Source: Mycolicibacterium sp. CBMA 247 | Lineage (GTDB): Bacteria > Actinomycetota > Actinomycetes > Mycobacteriales > Mycobacteriaceae | Direction of reading: 5' to 3' | DNA: 64,000 nt | Assembly: GCF_009729095.1 (NCBI RefSeq) | Contig: NZ_VTGX01000003.1 | Span: 434,001-498,000 of the forward strand | Part shown: piece after piece, positions 52,530 to 61,850 of the stretch | Position numbering within the stretch: position 1 is the first letter of the stretch | Layout of the letters: the number at the start of each line of letters is the position of its first letter | Notes under the pieces: generated by a model | Told to the model about the DNA's origin: nothing | Seen by the model: only the letters and a program-made list of their open reading frames with translations | The model's database searches: none | Translations under genes and position numbers: made by a program

Positions 52530-53854
52530 CCAGCGTGAACCGGGCCCCAGCCGGACAGGGAAACCAACTCCTTGCCCTGGCTTACCCCGATCTGGGGGGC
52601 ATTACCCGAGCCCGGGTGGCCTTCGTGGAGGATCTGCCCAAGATCGCCCTCAAAGGTGTGGGCTGGACGCCGGTAAACCAAGCAGTAACGCCGTTTGACG
52701 GTATCCCGTCAGACAACCCCTTCGGTTCGCTGGGCGATCTGCGGCTGGTGCCCGATCTCAGCACCGAGGTCGACCTGCGATCGGTTCCGGGGGCCGGTGG
52801 GGCGCATTTGGTGCTTTGCGACGCAGTCACTTTGGACATGAAGCCGTGGTCGGTGTGCCCGCGAGGAATCCTCAAGTCAGCTGTAGCGGACTTCCAGGAG
52901 CAGACCTCGTTGCGGCTCGTATCGTCGTTCGAGCACGAGTTCACCGTCCTGGGACTGGCTGACCCGGCCCCTTCCGCGATGTCTTTGGCTGGAGCCCGGC
53001 AATTGCGGGTTTGTGCAGAGCGAGCCATGGAAGCGCTCCGCGTCGCAGGTCTGGAACCCGAGATCTGGTATCCAGAGTTCGGCGCTCACCAGCACGAGTG
53101 CACGATTGCCCCGTCCGGAGGGGCCTCCGGCGCCGATCGTGCGGTGCTGTTCCGCGAGGTAATGAGGGAAGTCTTCGCCGACCATGGCCTCGGGGTCACG
53201 TTCAGCCCGGCGATGGCCGCCGACGGCGTCGGCAACGGCGTGCACGTACACGTGTCCTTGGTGGACTCCACCGGAGCGCCGGTCCTTTCCGACCCGACCC
53301 GGCCAGGTGGTTTGTCGACGATCGGCTCGTACTTCGCCGCGGGGATCGTCCGCCATATGCCGGCACTGACCGCGTTTACTGCGGCCAGTGCCATCTCCGG
53401 CGTGCGGATGCAGCCCGGGCGCTTCAGCGCATCGCATCCGACAATATCCATCCAGAACCGGGAAGCGTCCTTACGGATTTGCCCGTCGATCGGGAGGACC
53501 GCTGAGGAGCGCGCCGCTTCGTACAACCTCGAATACCGGGCCTGTGATGCCACGGCCAACCCCTACCTTGTGCTCGCGGTCCTCCTGCGGGCAGGCCTCG
53601 CGGGGATCGCCCATCGATATGAGTTGCCGGAGTTCGAAAACAACCCAGTCGCAGCTGAGGCCAGAGGGGAGTTGGCGCCGTTGCCCCGGTCCATTCCCGA
53701 GTCGCTGATTGCGCTTGCCGGGGACCCGGTGGTCTCTGGTTGGTTCTCCGAGGAGTTTCTTGCCACCTACACCGCGATGAAGCGGATGGAGCATGAACAG
53801 GCGGCCCAACTGAACTCCGCCGAACTTTTCTCGACGTACAGCCGGATCTACTGA
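52526..53854 (+). CDS. Glutamine synthetase-like gamma-glutamyl amide ligase
   Basis: This 442-residue protein keeps the class I synthetase core: SFEHEFTVL (metal Glu), GVGNGVHVHVSLVD (ammonia/glutamate site), ISIQNREASLRIC and EYRACDATANPYLVL. It lacks the Tyr adenylylation loop of GlnA and has an unusual N-terminus. This fits GlnA3/PuuA/IpuC-type enzymes that attach glutamate to an amine rather than to ammonia. It closes the catabolic operon and is coupled to the RpiR gene by ATGA. Confidence 0.85.
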   Translation: MTSVNRAPAGQGNQLLALAYPDLGGITRARVAFVEDLPKIALKGVGWTPVNQAVTPFDGIPSDNPFGSLGDLRLVPDLSTEVDLRSVPGAGGAHLVLCDAVTLDMKPWSVCPRGILKSAVADFQEQTSLRLVSSFEHEFTVLGLADPAPSAMSLAGARQLRVCAERAMEALRVAGLEPEIWYPEFGAHQHECTIAPSGGASGADRAVLFREVMREVFADHGLGVTFSPAMAADGVGNGVHVHVSLVDSTGAPVLSDPTRPGGLSTIGSYFAAGIVRHMPALTAFTAASAISGVRMQPGRFSASHPTISIQNREASLRICPSIGRTAEERAASYNLEYRACDATANPYLVLAVLLRAGLAGIAHRYELPEFENNPVAAEARGELAPLPRSIPESLIALAGDPVVSGWFSEEFLATYTAMKRMEHEQAAQLNSAELFSTYSRIY

Positions 53855-53958
53855 GATCCGTTGCGAAGAGGGACTGTACGCAGCAATCTACCGTGTTGTC
53901 GGCCGAGCAGTGCAGCCGTGCGCGTCACTCTCCTCACCGCAGATTGCAAGTGATGACG

Positions 53959-54370
53959 CTAGGCCTGAGTCGTCAACTCTGGTGCAGTAGTTGGCGATGC
54001 AGGCCAGGGATTTGGTCGGCGGTCTTGGTCCCGACGGTAGGTGGGGTTGTTGCCCCAGGCGCGGATGTCGTTGTTGAGGGGACGGACCGAGGTGTCGGTA
54101 CCGTGGTGCAGTTCCTTGCTGGTCAGCTCGACGAACCAGTGTTCGACGAGATTAAACCAGCTTGAGCTGGTTGCGGTGAAGTGCAGCACGAACCGGGGAT
54201 GGTTTGTCAGCCAGGGTTTTACCGAAGAAGTCTTGTGTGTTGAGGCGTTCTCGAGCACGACGTAGCAGTCCAACTCGTCGGGTATTTCAGCGTCGACTTT
54301 TCTGAGGAAGGCGACGAATTCCTGGCTGAGCTGGCCGGGACTCTGACGGAGTTGGTCGGGATGCTTATCA
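53959..54370 (-). pseudogene. Decayed IS630-family transposase, C-terminal part
   Basis: The frame holds the DDE-domain end: CYVVLENASTHKTSSVKPWL, HFTATSSSWFNLVEHWF and VRPLNNDIRAW. The catalytic Asp of the usual VLDN is replaced by Glu. Beyond this, TKTADQI and LACIANYCTRVDDSG, normally contiguous, fall in two other frames, so at least two frameshifts are present. The N-terminal half is gone. It is an inactive insertion-sequence scar. Confidence 0.75.
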
Positions 54371-54413
54371 GCGCATCGTGGCGGCCAGTGGCCAGGCCGC
54401 ATCCACAGCGGGG

Positions 54414-55427
54414 TCAGCGTACGCCGAGCGCCCGCAAACCCTGCGCGGCGAAGACCGGCGTCGCTCCCGCGGCACGTTTCGCACCCGCACCCGCATCAGA
54501 TCCCTGCCGCGCCCGGTACGTGATCCCCGCCGCTATGACGGCGATCTTGAAGTTGGCTAACGCCAAGTAGTAATTCCAGTGCGACAGTTCGCGACCTGAC
54601 TCGGTGGCGTACTGCTCGGCCATGGTGTCGGCGTTCGGTAGGCGAGGCGAAGTCCATGCGGCGCTCGTGCCGAGGACATCGTCGAAGGCCGGCGATCGGT
54701 ACGCGCAGGCCAGTGCGATGTCGGTCAGGGGATCGCCGAGGGTCGACATCTCCCAGTCGACGACACCGAGCACCGTGTCGGGCGATTGCGGATCGAGCAG
54801 CGTGTTGTCGATCCGGTAGTCGCCGTGGACGAGCGCGGCCGCGCCGTCAGGCGGTGGCAGCTGATTCAGCGCCGTCGCCAGCTTGTCTACGTCGGGAAGC
54901 TCGCGTGTCTTGACTCGTTCCCACTGCCGCGCCCACGTCCTGGCCTGTCGTGCGACGTACCCCGTTGGTGCACCGAATGATTCGAGGCCCACCGCGCGAT
55001 AGTCCACGGCATGGAGGACAACCAGGGTGCGAACCAACACCGCCGTTGTCGCCGTCACCTGCGCATCGGTGAGCATGCTCAGTTCCTGCTGATCGCGAAT
55101 CGCCAGCCCCGGAAGGTACTCGACGACGCACAGTGGTGAGCCGGTGCTGCTGCCGTCGGGGTCGCAGGTCACCGCTGCCGCCACCGGTACGGCCGTATCG
55201 CGCAGTGCGGCCGCGACGGTGTACTCGCGCACCATGTCGTGTGCAGATGCCGTCAGCCCCGACACTGGGGGACGGCGCGCCACCCATGTCGATTCACCGT
55301 CGCTGACCTTGAAGGTGAGATTGGATCTGCCGCCGGTCATCGGGGTGGCGCGAAGCTCGCCTCGTACGTCGACGCCGTGGTCGACCAACAGGTGGTGCAA
55401 CCGGTGCAAGTCGAGGGCGCCGTTCAC
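54414..55427 (-). CDS. APH-like phosphotransferase family protein (acyl-CoA dehydrogenase associated)
   Basis: This 337-residue kinase-fold protein has the catalytic loop HGDYRIDNTLL and the metal motif VVDWEMSTLGDPL, as in the APH/choline-kinase-like family often fused to or next to acyl-CoA dehydrogenases (ACAD10/11-like). Those phosphorylate 4-hydroxyacids before CoA-dependent breakdown. GTG 55425-55427 gives a GTGA overlap with the dehydrogenase stop, so the two proteins are probably made together for a hydroxy-fatty-acid or xenobiotic route. Confidence 0.87.
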   Translation of the reverse strand: MNGALDLHRLHHLLVDHGVDVRGELRATPMTGGRSNLTFKVSDGESTWVARRPPVSGLTASAHDMVREYTVAAALRDTAVPVAAAVTCDPDGSSTGSPLCVVEYLPGLAIRDQQELSMLTDAQVTATTAVLVRTLVVLHAVDYRAVGLESFGAPTGYVARQARTWARQWERVKTRELPDVDKLATALNQLPPPDGAAALVHGDYRIDNTLLDPQSPDTVLGVVDWEMSTLGDPLTDIALACAYRSPAFDDVLGTSAAWTSPRLPNADTMAEQYATESGRELSHWNYYLALANFKIAVIAAGITYRARQGSDAGAGAKRAAGATPVFAAQGLRALGVR

Positions 55428-56623
55428 CGTGGGGCTGTCGGGGCGGCTCGAAGGGCGCGTTTGGCCAACGACCAGCGGTGCACTTCGGATGGGCCGTCGT
55501 AGATGCGGAATGGTCTGACCTCGCGGGAGATTCGTGCGAGCGGCAGATCGTCGGAGACGCCCAGCCCGCCGCACATCTGGATGCTGCGGTCGACGACGCG
55601 GTTGATGGCCTCAGCGCCGAAGGTTTTGGCGATCGACGTGGCCTTCGACGCAGACGTCCCGCAGTCGAGTTCCCAGCAGGCGCGTTGCAACAGCGCGCGG
55701 GTGGCGGCGATGTCGATCTCGTTGTCGGCCAGCATCTTCTGGGTCATGCCCAGATCGCCGAGACGGCTACCGAATGCCTGGCGGGTCCCGACGTGCACTA
55801 CGGCGACGTCGTGAGCGCGCTTGGCCGCACCGAGCCAGCGCATCACGTGGGTCATCCGGGCCGGGCCCAGCCGCACTTGGGCGTAGCGGAAACCCTCGTC
55901 TACCTCCCCGAGCACGGCGGCCTCGTCGACGTCGACTTCGTGGAACTCGACCTCACAGTGTCCTCCGACCATGGAGCGGTCCATGGTCGTGATGTGGCGT
56001 CCCACGTGCACTCCGGTGGTGTTCGCGTCGACCAGGAACATCGTGGCGCCGCCGGATTCGCCAGGCTGCCCTGATGTACGGGCCATGACGATGAAGAAGT
56101 CCGCGCCGTCGGCGCCGGTGATGAAGTACTTGCGTCCTGTGATCCGCCAGCCTGGGCCGTAGCGTTCGGCCCGGGTAGTCAACATGGCGGGGTCTGCCCC
56201 GGCGCCGGGTGCCGGCTCGGTCATCGCGAATGCCGAGCGAATCTCACCGGTGACCAGCGGACGTAGGTAGCGCTCCTGCTGATCGGTGTTGGCGACGTCG
56301 GCTAAGAGATGGACGTTGCCTTCGTCGGGTGCGGCGATGTTGAGAGCCAGCGGCCCGAACAGCGAGTATCCGGCGGCTTCGAAGATGGGTGCGCGATCGC
56401 TCATGTTCAGGCCCAGCCCGCCAAAGCAGTTGGGGCCGTGTGGTGCCAGCAGTCCGGCCTGACGTGCCGCAGATTGCAGCAGCAGGCGTGCCGCATCACC
56501 GCCGGCAGCGGTGATGTCGCCGCCGAAGTCGTTCTCCAACGGCAGCACGACGTCGGTGATAAACGCCGTCGTCTTCGCCGACAACACCTCGACGTGGGGG
56601 GAGGGAGTGAAGTCCAAGGGCAT
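55424..56623 (-). CDS. Acyl-CoA dehydrogenase
   Basis: This 399-residue FAD enzyme has the substrate-binding FAMTEPAPGAGADPAML, the WRITGRKYFITGADGADFF strand, and the C-terminal QMCGGLGVSDDLPLARI and RIYDGPSEVHR. It resembles the ACAD10/11 type that pairs with an APH-like kinase, and here the kinase gene overlaps its end. Together they may convert 4-phosphohydroxy-acyl-CoA to an enoyl product, by family analogy. Confidence 0.9.
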   Translation of the reverse strand: MPLDFTPSPHVEVLSAKTTAFITDVVLPLENDFGGDITAAGGDAARLLLQSAARQAGLLAPHGPNCFGGLGLNMSDRAPIFEAAGYSLFGPLALNIAAPDEGNVHLLADVANTDQQERYLRPLVTGEIRSAFAMTEPAPGAGADPAMLTTRAERYGPGWRITGRKYFITGADGADFFIVMARTSGQPGESGGATMFLVDANTTGVHVGRHITTMDRSMVGGHCEVEFHEVDVDEAAVLGEVDEGFRYAQVRLGPARMTHVMRWLGAAKRAHDVAVVHVGTRQAFGSRLGDLGMTQKMLADNEIDIAATRALLQRACWELDCGTSASKATSIAKTFGAEAINRVVDRSIQMCGGLGVSDDLPLARISREVRPFRIYDGPSEVHRWSLAKRALRAAPTAPR

Positions 56624-56863
56624 GTCGAGTCCTCACGAGGTCAGATCGAGCGATCGATGAGTGGATGTCCAAGATTGGGTGTGCTTATCCGCGCTCGGCG
56701 GCGCAGTTCGCGCCACGCGGTCTTGGGTGGGGATGTCTGGATCTATCGGGGTCGGTGCGAACCGACCGCGGTGCCGGTGTCGCCGCGTCGGTCGCCCGCG
56801 GGGCACAGGTATCGGTCACCGCCAACTGCGTCGAACTGCAGGATGGCGATCGTGCGGCGACCA

Positions 56864-58279
56864 TCAGCGCCGCCGCGAGACATGGATGGGCCGGCCAAGA
56901 CCGACGAGAGCGGCCTCGGACAACGCCTCGCTCATGGTCGGATGCGGGTGGATCGTTCCGGCGACGTCGTCGAGGTTGGCGCCCATCTCGATGGCCAGGG
57001 ACGCTTCGCTGACGAGTTCGGTTGCATGCGCTCCGACGATCTGGGCACCGAGTGTGACGCCGGATTCCTTGTCGAACACCCACTGCGCGTAACCGGTGTC
57101 TTCGGCGAGTGTTTGGGCGCGACCGGAGGCCGCCAGTGGGAACGCTGCGGTTTCTACGAGGTACCCGGCGTCGGTGGCGTCTTCGGCGGACAGTCCCGTG
57201 ACGGCGACCTCAGGGTCGCTGAACACCACCGCGGCGATGGTCGACGGCGCGAACTCGGCGCGGTGCCCGCTGAGTACCTCGGCGGCCACGTGGGCTTCGG
57301 CACTGGCCTTGTGCGCCAATGCGGGACCCGCGGTGATGTCGCCGATGGCGGCGATGCGAGGCGTGAGGAGCCGGTCGGGGCCGACAGTCAGCAGACCTCG
57401 CGCGTCGGGCATGACGCCGATGGCGTCGAGCCCGAGGTCGCCCGTGTTGGGACTGCGCCCGACCGCGACGACTACCACCTCGGCGTCGAGTGTGGCGGCG
57501 CCGTCGGCGGTTTCGAGTGCGAGGTGGTGGCCGTCGTCCCCGGTCACCTTTGTGGATGTGCGCACGGTAGCGCCGAGTTTGCGCAGGCGTTTGGCGACCA
57601 GGTCGCCGGCACCGGACCCGATGCCGGGCAGCAACGTTGCTTCGGCCTCCACGATGGACACGGCGACGCCGAGTTTGGCCAAGGCGGTTCCGAGCTCGAC
57701 GCCGATGTATCCGCCGCCGACGATGGCGGCGCTGCGTGGCAGCGTGGTGAGCGCCAGCAGATCGGTGGAATCCAGGATCCGGCTGCCGTCGTGGGGCAGC
57801 ACGCCCAGCCGTAGCGGGGTCGAGCCGGTAGCCAGGATGCAGGACGCGAACTGGAGATGCCGCGGCGGGCCGTCGGCGCGCTCGACGACGCCTTGGTCAG
57901 GTCGGCTGAATCGGAAGTAGCCGGTGACGATCTCGACGTCGGCAGCCTTGAGCAGGGTGCGCACTCCGCGGTTGAGTTTGGTGATCACACTCGTTTTCCA
58001 CGTCTGGAAGGCAGCCATGTCGACCTGCGAGCCCTGCGACGGGGCGCCGCGCTCGGCCCACGTGGATCGGTCGTGCACGGTGCAGGCGAGCTGGATCAGC
58101 GCCTTGGACGGGATGCATCCGATGTTGACGCAGACCCCGCCGAGGCCGTCGGGGCCGTCGGCGTCGACGAGGACAACCTTGCGGCCGAGTTGGGCTGCGG
58201 CCAGGGCGGCCGTGTAGCCGCCGGGGCCGCCACCGACGACCAGAAGGTCGACGCCTTCGGGTATTTCGCCGACAACCAT
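56864..58279 (-). CDS. lpdA: Dihydrolipoyl dehydrogenase (E3)
   Basis: This 471-residue flavoenzyme has the FAD-binding GGGPGGYTAALAAAQLG, redox pair Cys50/Cys55 in GGVCVNIGCIPSK, NAD-binding GGGYIGVELG and the C-terminal His in HPHPTMSEAL. It reoxidises the lipoyl arm of the adjacent E2. The start ATG 58277-58279 follows GAAGGAG. It is the fourth gene of the 2-oxoacid dehydrogenase operon. The 240 bases before the dehydrogenase start hold no gene. Confidence 0.93.
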   Translation of the reverse strand: MVVGEIPEGVDLLVVGGGPGGYTAALAAAQLGRKVVLVDADGPDGLGGVCVNIGCIPSKALIQLACTVHDRSTWAERGAPSQGSQVDMAAFQTWKTSVITKLNRGVRTLLKAADVEIVTGYFRFSRPDQGVVERADGPPRHLQFASCILATGSTPLRLGVLPHDGSRILDSTDLLALTTLPRSAAIVGGGYIGVELGTALAKLGVAVSIVEAEATLLPGIGSGAGDLVAKRLRKLGATVRTSTKVTGDDGHHLALETADGAATLDAEVVVVAVGRSPNTGDLGLDAIGVMPDARGLLTVGPDRLLTPRIAAIGDITAGPALAHKASAEAHVAAEVLSGHRAEFAPSTIAAVVFSDPEVAVTGLSAEDATDAGYLVETAAFPLAASGRAQTLAEDTGYAQWVFDKESGVTLGAQIVGAHATELVSEASLAIEMGANLDDVAGTIHPHPTMSEALSEAALVGLGRPIHVSRRR

Positions 58280-58314
58280 GTGAATTCTCCTTCGTTGAAC
58301 CGGGTGCGGCGGTG

Positions 58315-59571
58315 TCAGTCGAGCAGCAGTAGGGGCTGCTGCAGTGCGTCGGCGACGTCGGTGACGAATGCGCCGAGATCTGCCCCGTCGTTGATGCGGT
58401 GGTCGGTGGCCACGACGATCGGCAGCACCGGGCGCACGGCCGGCTGGCCATCGACGGGGATCACCTGCTCGCGGATGCGTCCGAAGCCGGCGATGGCGAC
58501 CTCCGGGTGGCGGATGATCGGGGTGCCCATCCAGGTGCCGAACGATCCGAAGTTGGTGATGGTGAAGCCTGCGCCGCCGAGTTCCTCGGGCTTGGCCTTC
58601 CTGGTGCGCGCGAGTTCGGCCACGCGGTCGATCTCGGTGGCGATCGCCCTCAAGGACAGCCGGTCGACGTCGCGAATCACCGGGACGATCAGCCCGTCGT
58701 CGGTCGCCGTGGCGATGCCGATATCGACCGATCCGTACTGAGTGAGTTCTTCGCGGTCGGCGTCGTAGGTGGCATTGAAAGACCGGTGCCGGGCCAGGGC
58801 ACGTGCGGTGGCCTTGACCAGGAGCGGCAGTACCGACAGCCGGATCCCGTCCTGTTCGAACCGGATCTTGAGCACGGTTCGGGCGTGCAGCAGCGCGGTC
58901 GCGTCGATCTCGCGGAATTCGGTGACGTGCGGGATCTGCAGCGATTGCGTCATCGACTTCGCGATCTGGCGGCGCAGACCGCGTACGGAGATCACGGCGT
59001 CGCGGGCGTCGGCAGCCGTGGTCTGCGCCCACGCCGGTTTGGTGGGCGACGGCTCGTCGGGCCTTGCGGCGGGAGTGCCCGGCTGCGGTTGGGCAGCGGT
59101 GTCACGCACGTCGTCGGCCTGGATGCGGCCGTGAGGTCCGGTGCCGGTGACGAGGGTCAGGTCGACGCCAAGGCTCACCGCCAACCGGCGGGTGCTGGGG
59201 CTGGCCAACGGTCGCCGCCGGAGTCGATCCGGGCCGGTGGGGGAGGCCGCGGGTGTGGGCTGCACGGCATCCGGGGCGGTATGCGATGGCCCTAGCGCGG
59301 TGGAGTCGGCGGTGACGGCCGGCTGGGCGCCGTTGGCGATGACCGTGATCAACACAGTCCCGACCTTCACGGTGTCGCCGACGGCGACGTGCAGGTCGCT
59401 GATGACCCCGGTGAAGGGCGAGGGCAGTTCGACCTGGGATTTGTCGGTTTCCACGACGATCACCGGCTGGTCTTCGGCGACGGTGTCGCCGACCTTGACC
59501 AGCCATTCGATGACTTCGGCTTCGGCGATGCCTTCGCCGACGTCGGGCATGGCGAAGTGTTGGCCGCTCAT
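58315..59571 (-). CDS. 2-oxoacid dehydrogenase E2 (dihydrolipoamide acyltransferase)
   Basis: This 418-residue E2 has one lipoyl domain with Lys in VETDKSQVELPSP (about residue 44), a peripheral-subunit-binding domain (RRLAVSLGVDLTLVTGTGPHGRI), and a catalytic domain with DHRINDGADLG. The single lipoyl domain and gene order fit a branched-chain-type complex. It starts in an ATGA with the E1 beta gene. Confidence 0.92.
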   Translation of the reverse strand: MSGQHFAMPDVGEGIAEAEVIEWLVKVGDTVAEDQPVIVVETDKSQVELPSPFTGVISDLHVAVGDTVKVGTVLITVIANGAQPAVTADSTALGPSHTAPDAVQPTPAASPTGPDRLRRRPLASPSTRRLAVSLGVDLTLVTGTGPHGRIQADDVRDTAAQPQPGTPAARPDEPSPTKPAWAQTTAADARDAVISVRGLRRQIAKSMTQSLQIPHVTEFREIDATALLHARTVLKIRFEQDGIRLSVLPLLVKATARALARHRSFNATYDADREELTQYGSVDIGIATATDDGLIVPVIRDVDRLSLRAIATEIDRVAELARTRKAKPEELGGAGFTITNFGSFGTWMGTPIIRHPEVAIAGFGRIREQVIPVDGQPAVRPVLPIVVATDHRINDGADLGAFVTDVADALQQPLLLLD

Positions 59572-60551
59572 GCGGTCACTGCCATCAGGTCGTGCACACC
59601 GCGCACGACGCGGGCGACGTCGGGAACGTACATGTCTTCGATTCCGGCCAACGGATAGGGCGTATCGGGGGCGCCGATGCGCAGGATCGGTGCTTCCAGG
59701 CTGTAGAAGCAGTGGGCCTGGATCGTGGCGGCGACTTCGGCGCCGAACCCGCCGGTCAGCGGTGCTTCCTGGACGACGACCACCCGGCCGGTGCGGTTCA
59801 CCGCCTCGATGAGGGTGTCGGTATCCAGCGGTACGAGTGACCGCAGGTCCACGACAGTCGCCTCGATACCGTGCGAGGCGAGGTCCTCGGCGGCGCGCAG
59901 GGCCAGGCCGGCAGCGGCCGACCAGGCCACAATTGTGACGTCGTCACCTTCTCGGGCGATGCGGGCCTTGCCCAGCGGGATGGTGAACGGCTCGTCGGCG
60001 ACGTCGTCCCTCTGCAGGCGATATCCTTTGAGCGGTTCGAGGAACAGCACCGGATCGTCGTCCCGGATGGCCTGGGCCAGAAGGCCCTTGGCGTCGCTTG
60101 CGGTGGCGGGTGCGACCACCTTCAGGCCCGGGGTATGGGTGTAGAACGCCTCGAACGCATCGGAGTGCAACTCCGGAGTGCGCACACCACCGCCGAACGG
60201 CGCGCGGATCACCACGGGCACGGCGAAACGACCTTGCGACCGGTAGCGCAGGCGCGCGACCTGCTGGCCGATCTGATGGAACGCCTGATGTGCGAAGCCG
60301 AGGAATTGAATCTCAATCACGGGCCGTAATCCACTGAGCGCCAACCCGATTCCCGATCCGACGATGACACCTTCGGCCAGCGGCATGTCGACGACGCGGT
60401 CGGATCCGAACTCGTCGAGCAGCCCGTCGGTGGCTCGGAACACGCCACCGAGTGCGCCCACGTCCTCGCCGATGACCAGGACGGAATCGTCACGGATCAT
60501 CTCTTCACGCAAGCATTGCCGAATGCTTTCGATCATGGTCAGTGCAGTCAT
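59568..60551 (-). CDS. 2-oxoacid dehydrogenase E1 component beta subunit
   Basis: This 327-residue subunit has the transketolase pyrimidine-binding region (IGEDVGALGGVFRATDGLL) and VVVQEAPLTGGFGAEV in the C-terminal domain. It pairs with the E1 alpha subunit three bases upstream. It resembles BkdB/PdhB proteins of branched-chain or pyruvate complexes. Confidence 0.93.
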   Translation of the reverse strand: MTALTMIESIRQCLREEMIRDDSVLVIGEDVGALGGVFRATDGLLDEFGSDRVVDMPLAEGVIVGSGIGLALSGLRPVIEIQFLGFAHQAFHQIGQQVARLRYRSQGRFAVPVVIRAPFGGGVRTPELHSDAFEAFYTHTPGLKVVAPATASDAKGLLAQAIRDDDPVLFLEPLKGYRLQRDDVADEPFTIPLGKARIAREGDDVTIVAWSAAAGLALRAAEDLASHGIEATVVDLRSLVPLDTDTLIEAVNRTGRVVVVQEAPLTGGFGAEVAATIQAHCFYSLEAPILRIGAPDTPYPLAGIEDMYVPDVARVVRGVHDLMAVTA

Positions 60552-60554
60552 GGC

Positions 60555-61640
60555 TCAGTTGTCCTCGTACGTCGCGACCCATTGGGTCCGTTGGTCGATG
60601 AGCGTGGCGGGCGGCGTCGCGTAGACGTGCTCGAACAGGAAGTCCGGCCCCGCCGTGGGGGTTTGGCGCGCCACTGCCAGTGCGCGTTCGACCTCGGCCG
60701 TGCAGCGCTGCTGCGTCTCGGCGGCCACCTGATCGGTCCACACGCCGCGGCCCGCGAGGTAGGTCTGCACGCGCTCGATCGGGTCGGTGCCGTCCCAGGG
60801 GGCCTCGTCCTCGGCGGTGACGTAGCGGCTGGGGTCGTCGGCGGTGTTGTGGGCGCCCGCACGCCAGGTCAGCGACTCGATCAGGGTGGGACCCTCGCCG
60901 GCACGCGCGCGCCGCACCGCCTCCTGCATGGCAGTGTGCACGGCGAACAGATCGTTGCCGTCGACGAGGATGCCTTCGACGCCGTAGCCCGGTGCCCGTT
61001 CGGCCAGGGTGCGCGCCGCGGACTGAGCGCGGCGCGGCGTGGAGATCGCCCATCCGTTGTTCTGCAGGAAGAAGATGACCGGGGCCTTGCGCAGACCGGC
61101 GAGGTTGAGCGACTCGTGGAAGTCGCCCTCTGAGGACGCGCCGTCACCGACGAACGTCGTGACCACCCCGTCGGAACCCTGATGGCGCAGGCCCCACGCC
61201 AAACCGACCGCATGCGGCAGCTGGGCGGCCAGTGAGATCTGGATCGGCAGCACGTTGACATCGGCGGGGATCGCGCCGCCGGCGGGGTGGCCGGTGAAAT
61301 AGAGCGCGAAGTTCTCCAACGGCAACCCTTGTCGCAACAGGGCGGGGAGTTCGCGGTACTGCGGCACCACCCAGTCGCGGCCCGGATCCAGCGCGCATGC
61401 GGCGCCCACGACGGAGGCCTCCTGGCCCCGCACCGATGAGAACGTGCCGAACCGGCCCTGACGTTGCAGGCTGGTGGCCTTCTCGTCGAACGTGCGGGTC
61501 AACATCATCAGTTCAAGCGCTGCCAGCGCGGCGTCGTCCTTCATGGCCGGCGCGCCGTCGGCCAACGAGCCGTGCCGGTCGAGCAGCGCGAACGGCTCCA
61601 CGGCGTCGCTGACCGGTTGGAACCGGTACGAGTCAGTCAT
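60555..61640 (-). CDS. 2-oxoacid dehydrogenase E1 component alpha subunit
   Basis: This 361-residue subunit has the thiamine-diphosphate motif GDGASSEGDFHESLNLAGLR ending in FLQNN, and RGQEASVVGAACAL near the start. It is the first gene of the operon and is divergent from the MFS gene. Family and layout (E1a-E1b-E2-E3) resemble BkdABC, which degrades branched-chain 2-oxoacids, though pyruvate or acetoin cannot be excluded. Confidence 0.93.
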   Translation of the reverse strand: MTDSYRFQPVSDAVEPFALLDRHGSLADGAPAMKDDAALAALELMMLTRTFDEKATSLQRQGRFGTFSSVRGQEASVVGAACALDPGRDWVVPQYRELPALLRQGLPLENFALYFTGHPAGGAIPADVNVLPIQISLAAQLPHAVGLAWGLRHQGSDGVVTTFVGDGASSEGDFHESLNLAGLRKAPVIFFLQNNGWAISTPRRAQSAARTLAERAPGYGVEGILVDGNDLFAVHTAMQEAVRRARAGEGPTLIESLTWRAGAHNTADDPSRYVTAEDEAPWDGTDPIERVQTYLAGRGVWTDQVAAETQQRCTAEVERALAVARQTPTAGPDFLFEHVYATPPATLIDQRTQWVATYEDN

Positions 61641-61850
61641 GCCTGACAGCGTGGATGTCAGCGGCGCCTCACAACAATGTGCGCGATCTCTATCAAATAT
61701 CTGAATCTATGGAGACTTTGCCCCTCATGACGGCGGCTGACGTGTGCCTACAGTGAACCGCGTCATAGCGACATGCATCACATCGGCGCCCCCGGACGTC
61801 CCAGGACGGACGGTCGATGCGACCCCGTTCCCCGTTAGCCAGGAGCCTTC

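Noticed and set aside
56624..56863. Plus-strand frame in the gap between E3 and acyl-CoA dehydrogenase genes
   Set aside because: No start with SD and no recognised domain; treated as an intergenic gap.
58280..59032. Minus-strand extension of the E3 frame
   Set aside because: It overlaps the E2 gene in another frame; the E3 ATG at 58279 has a strong SD and begins right before the FAD motif.
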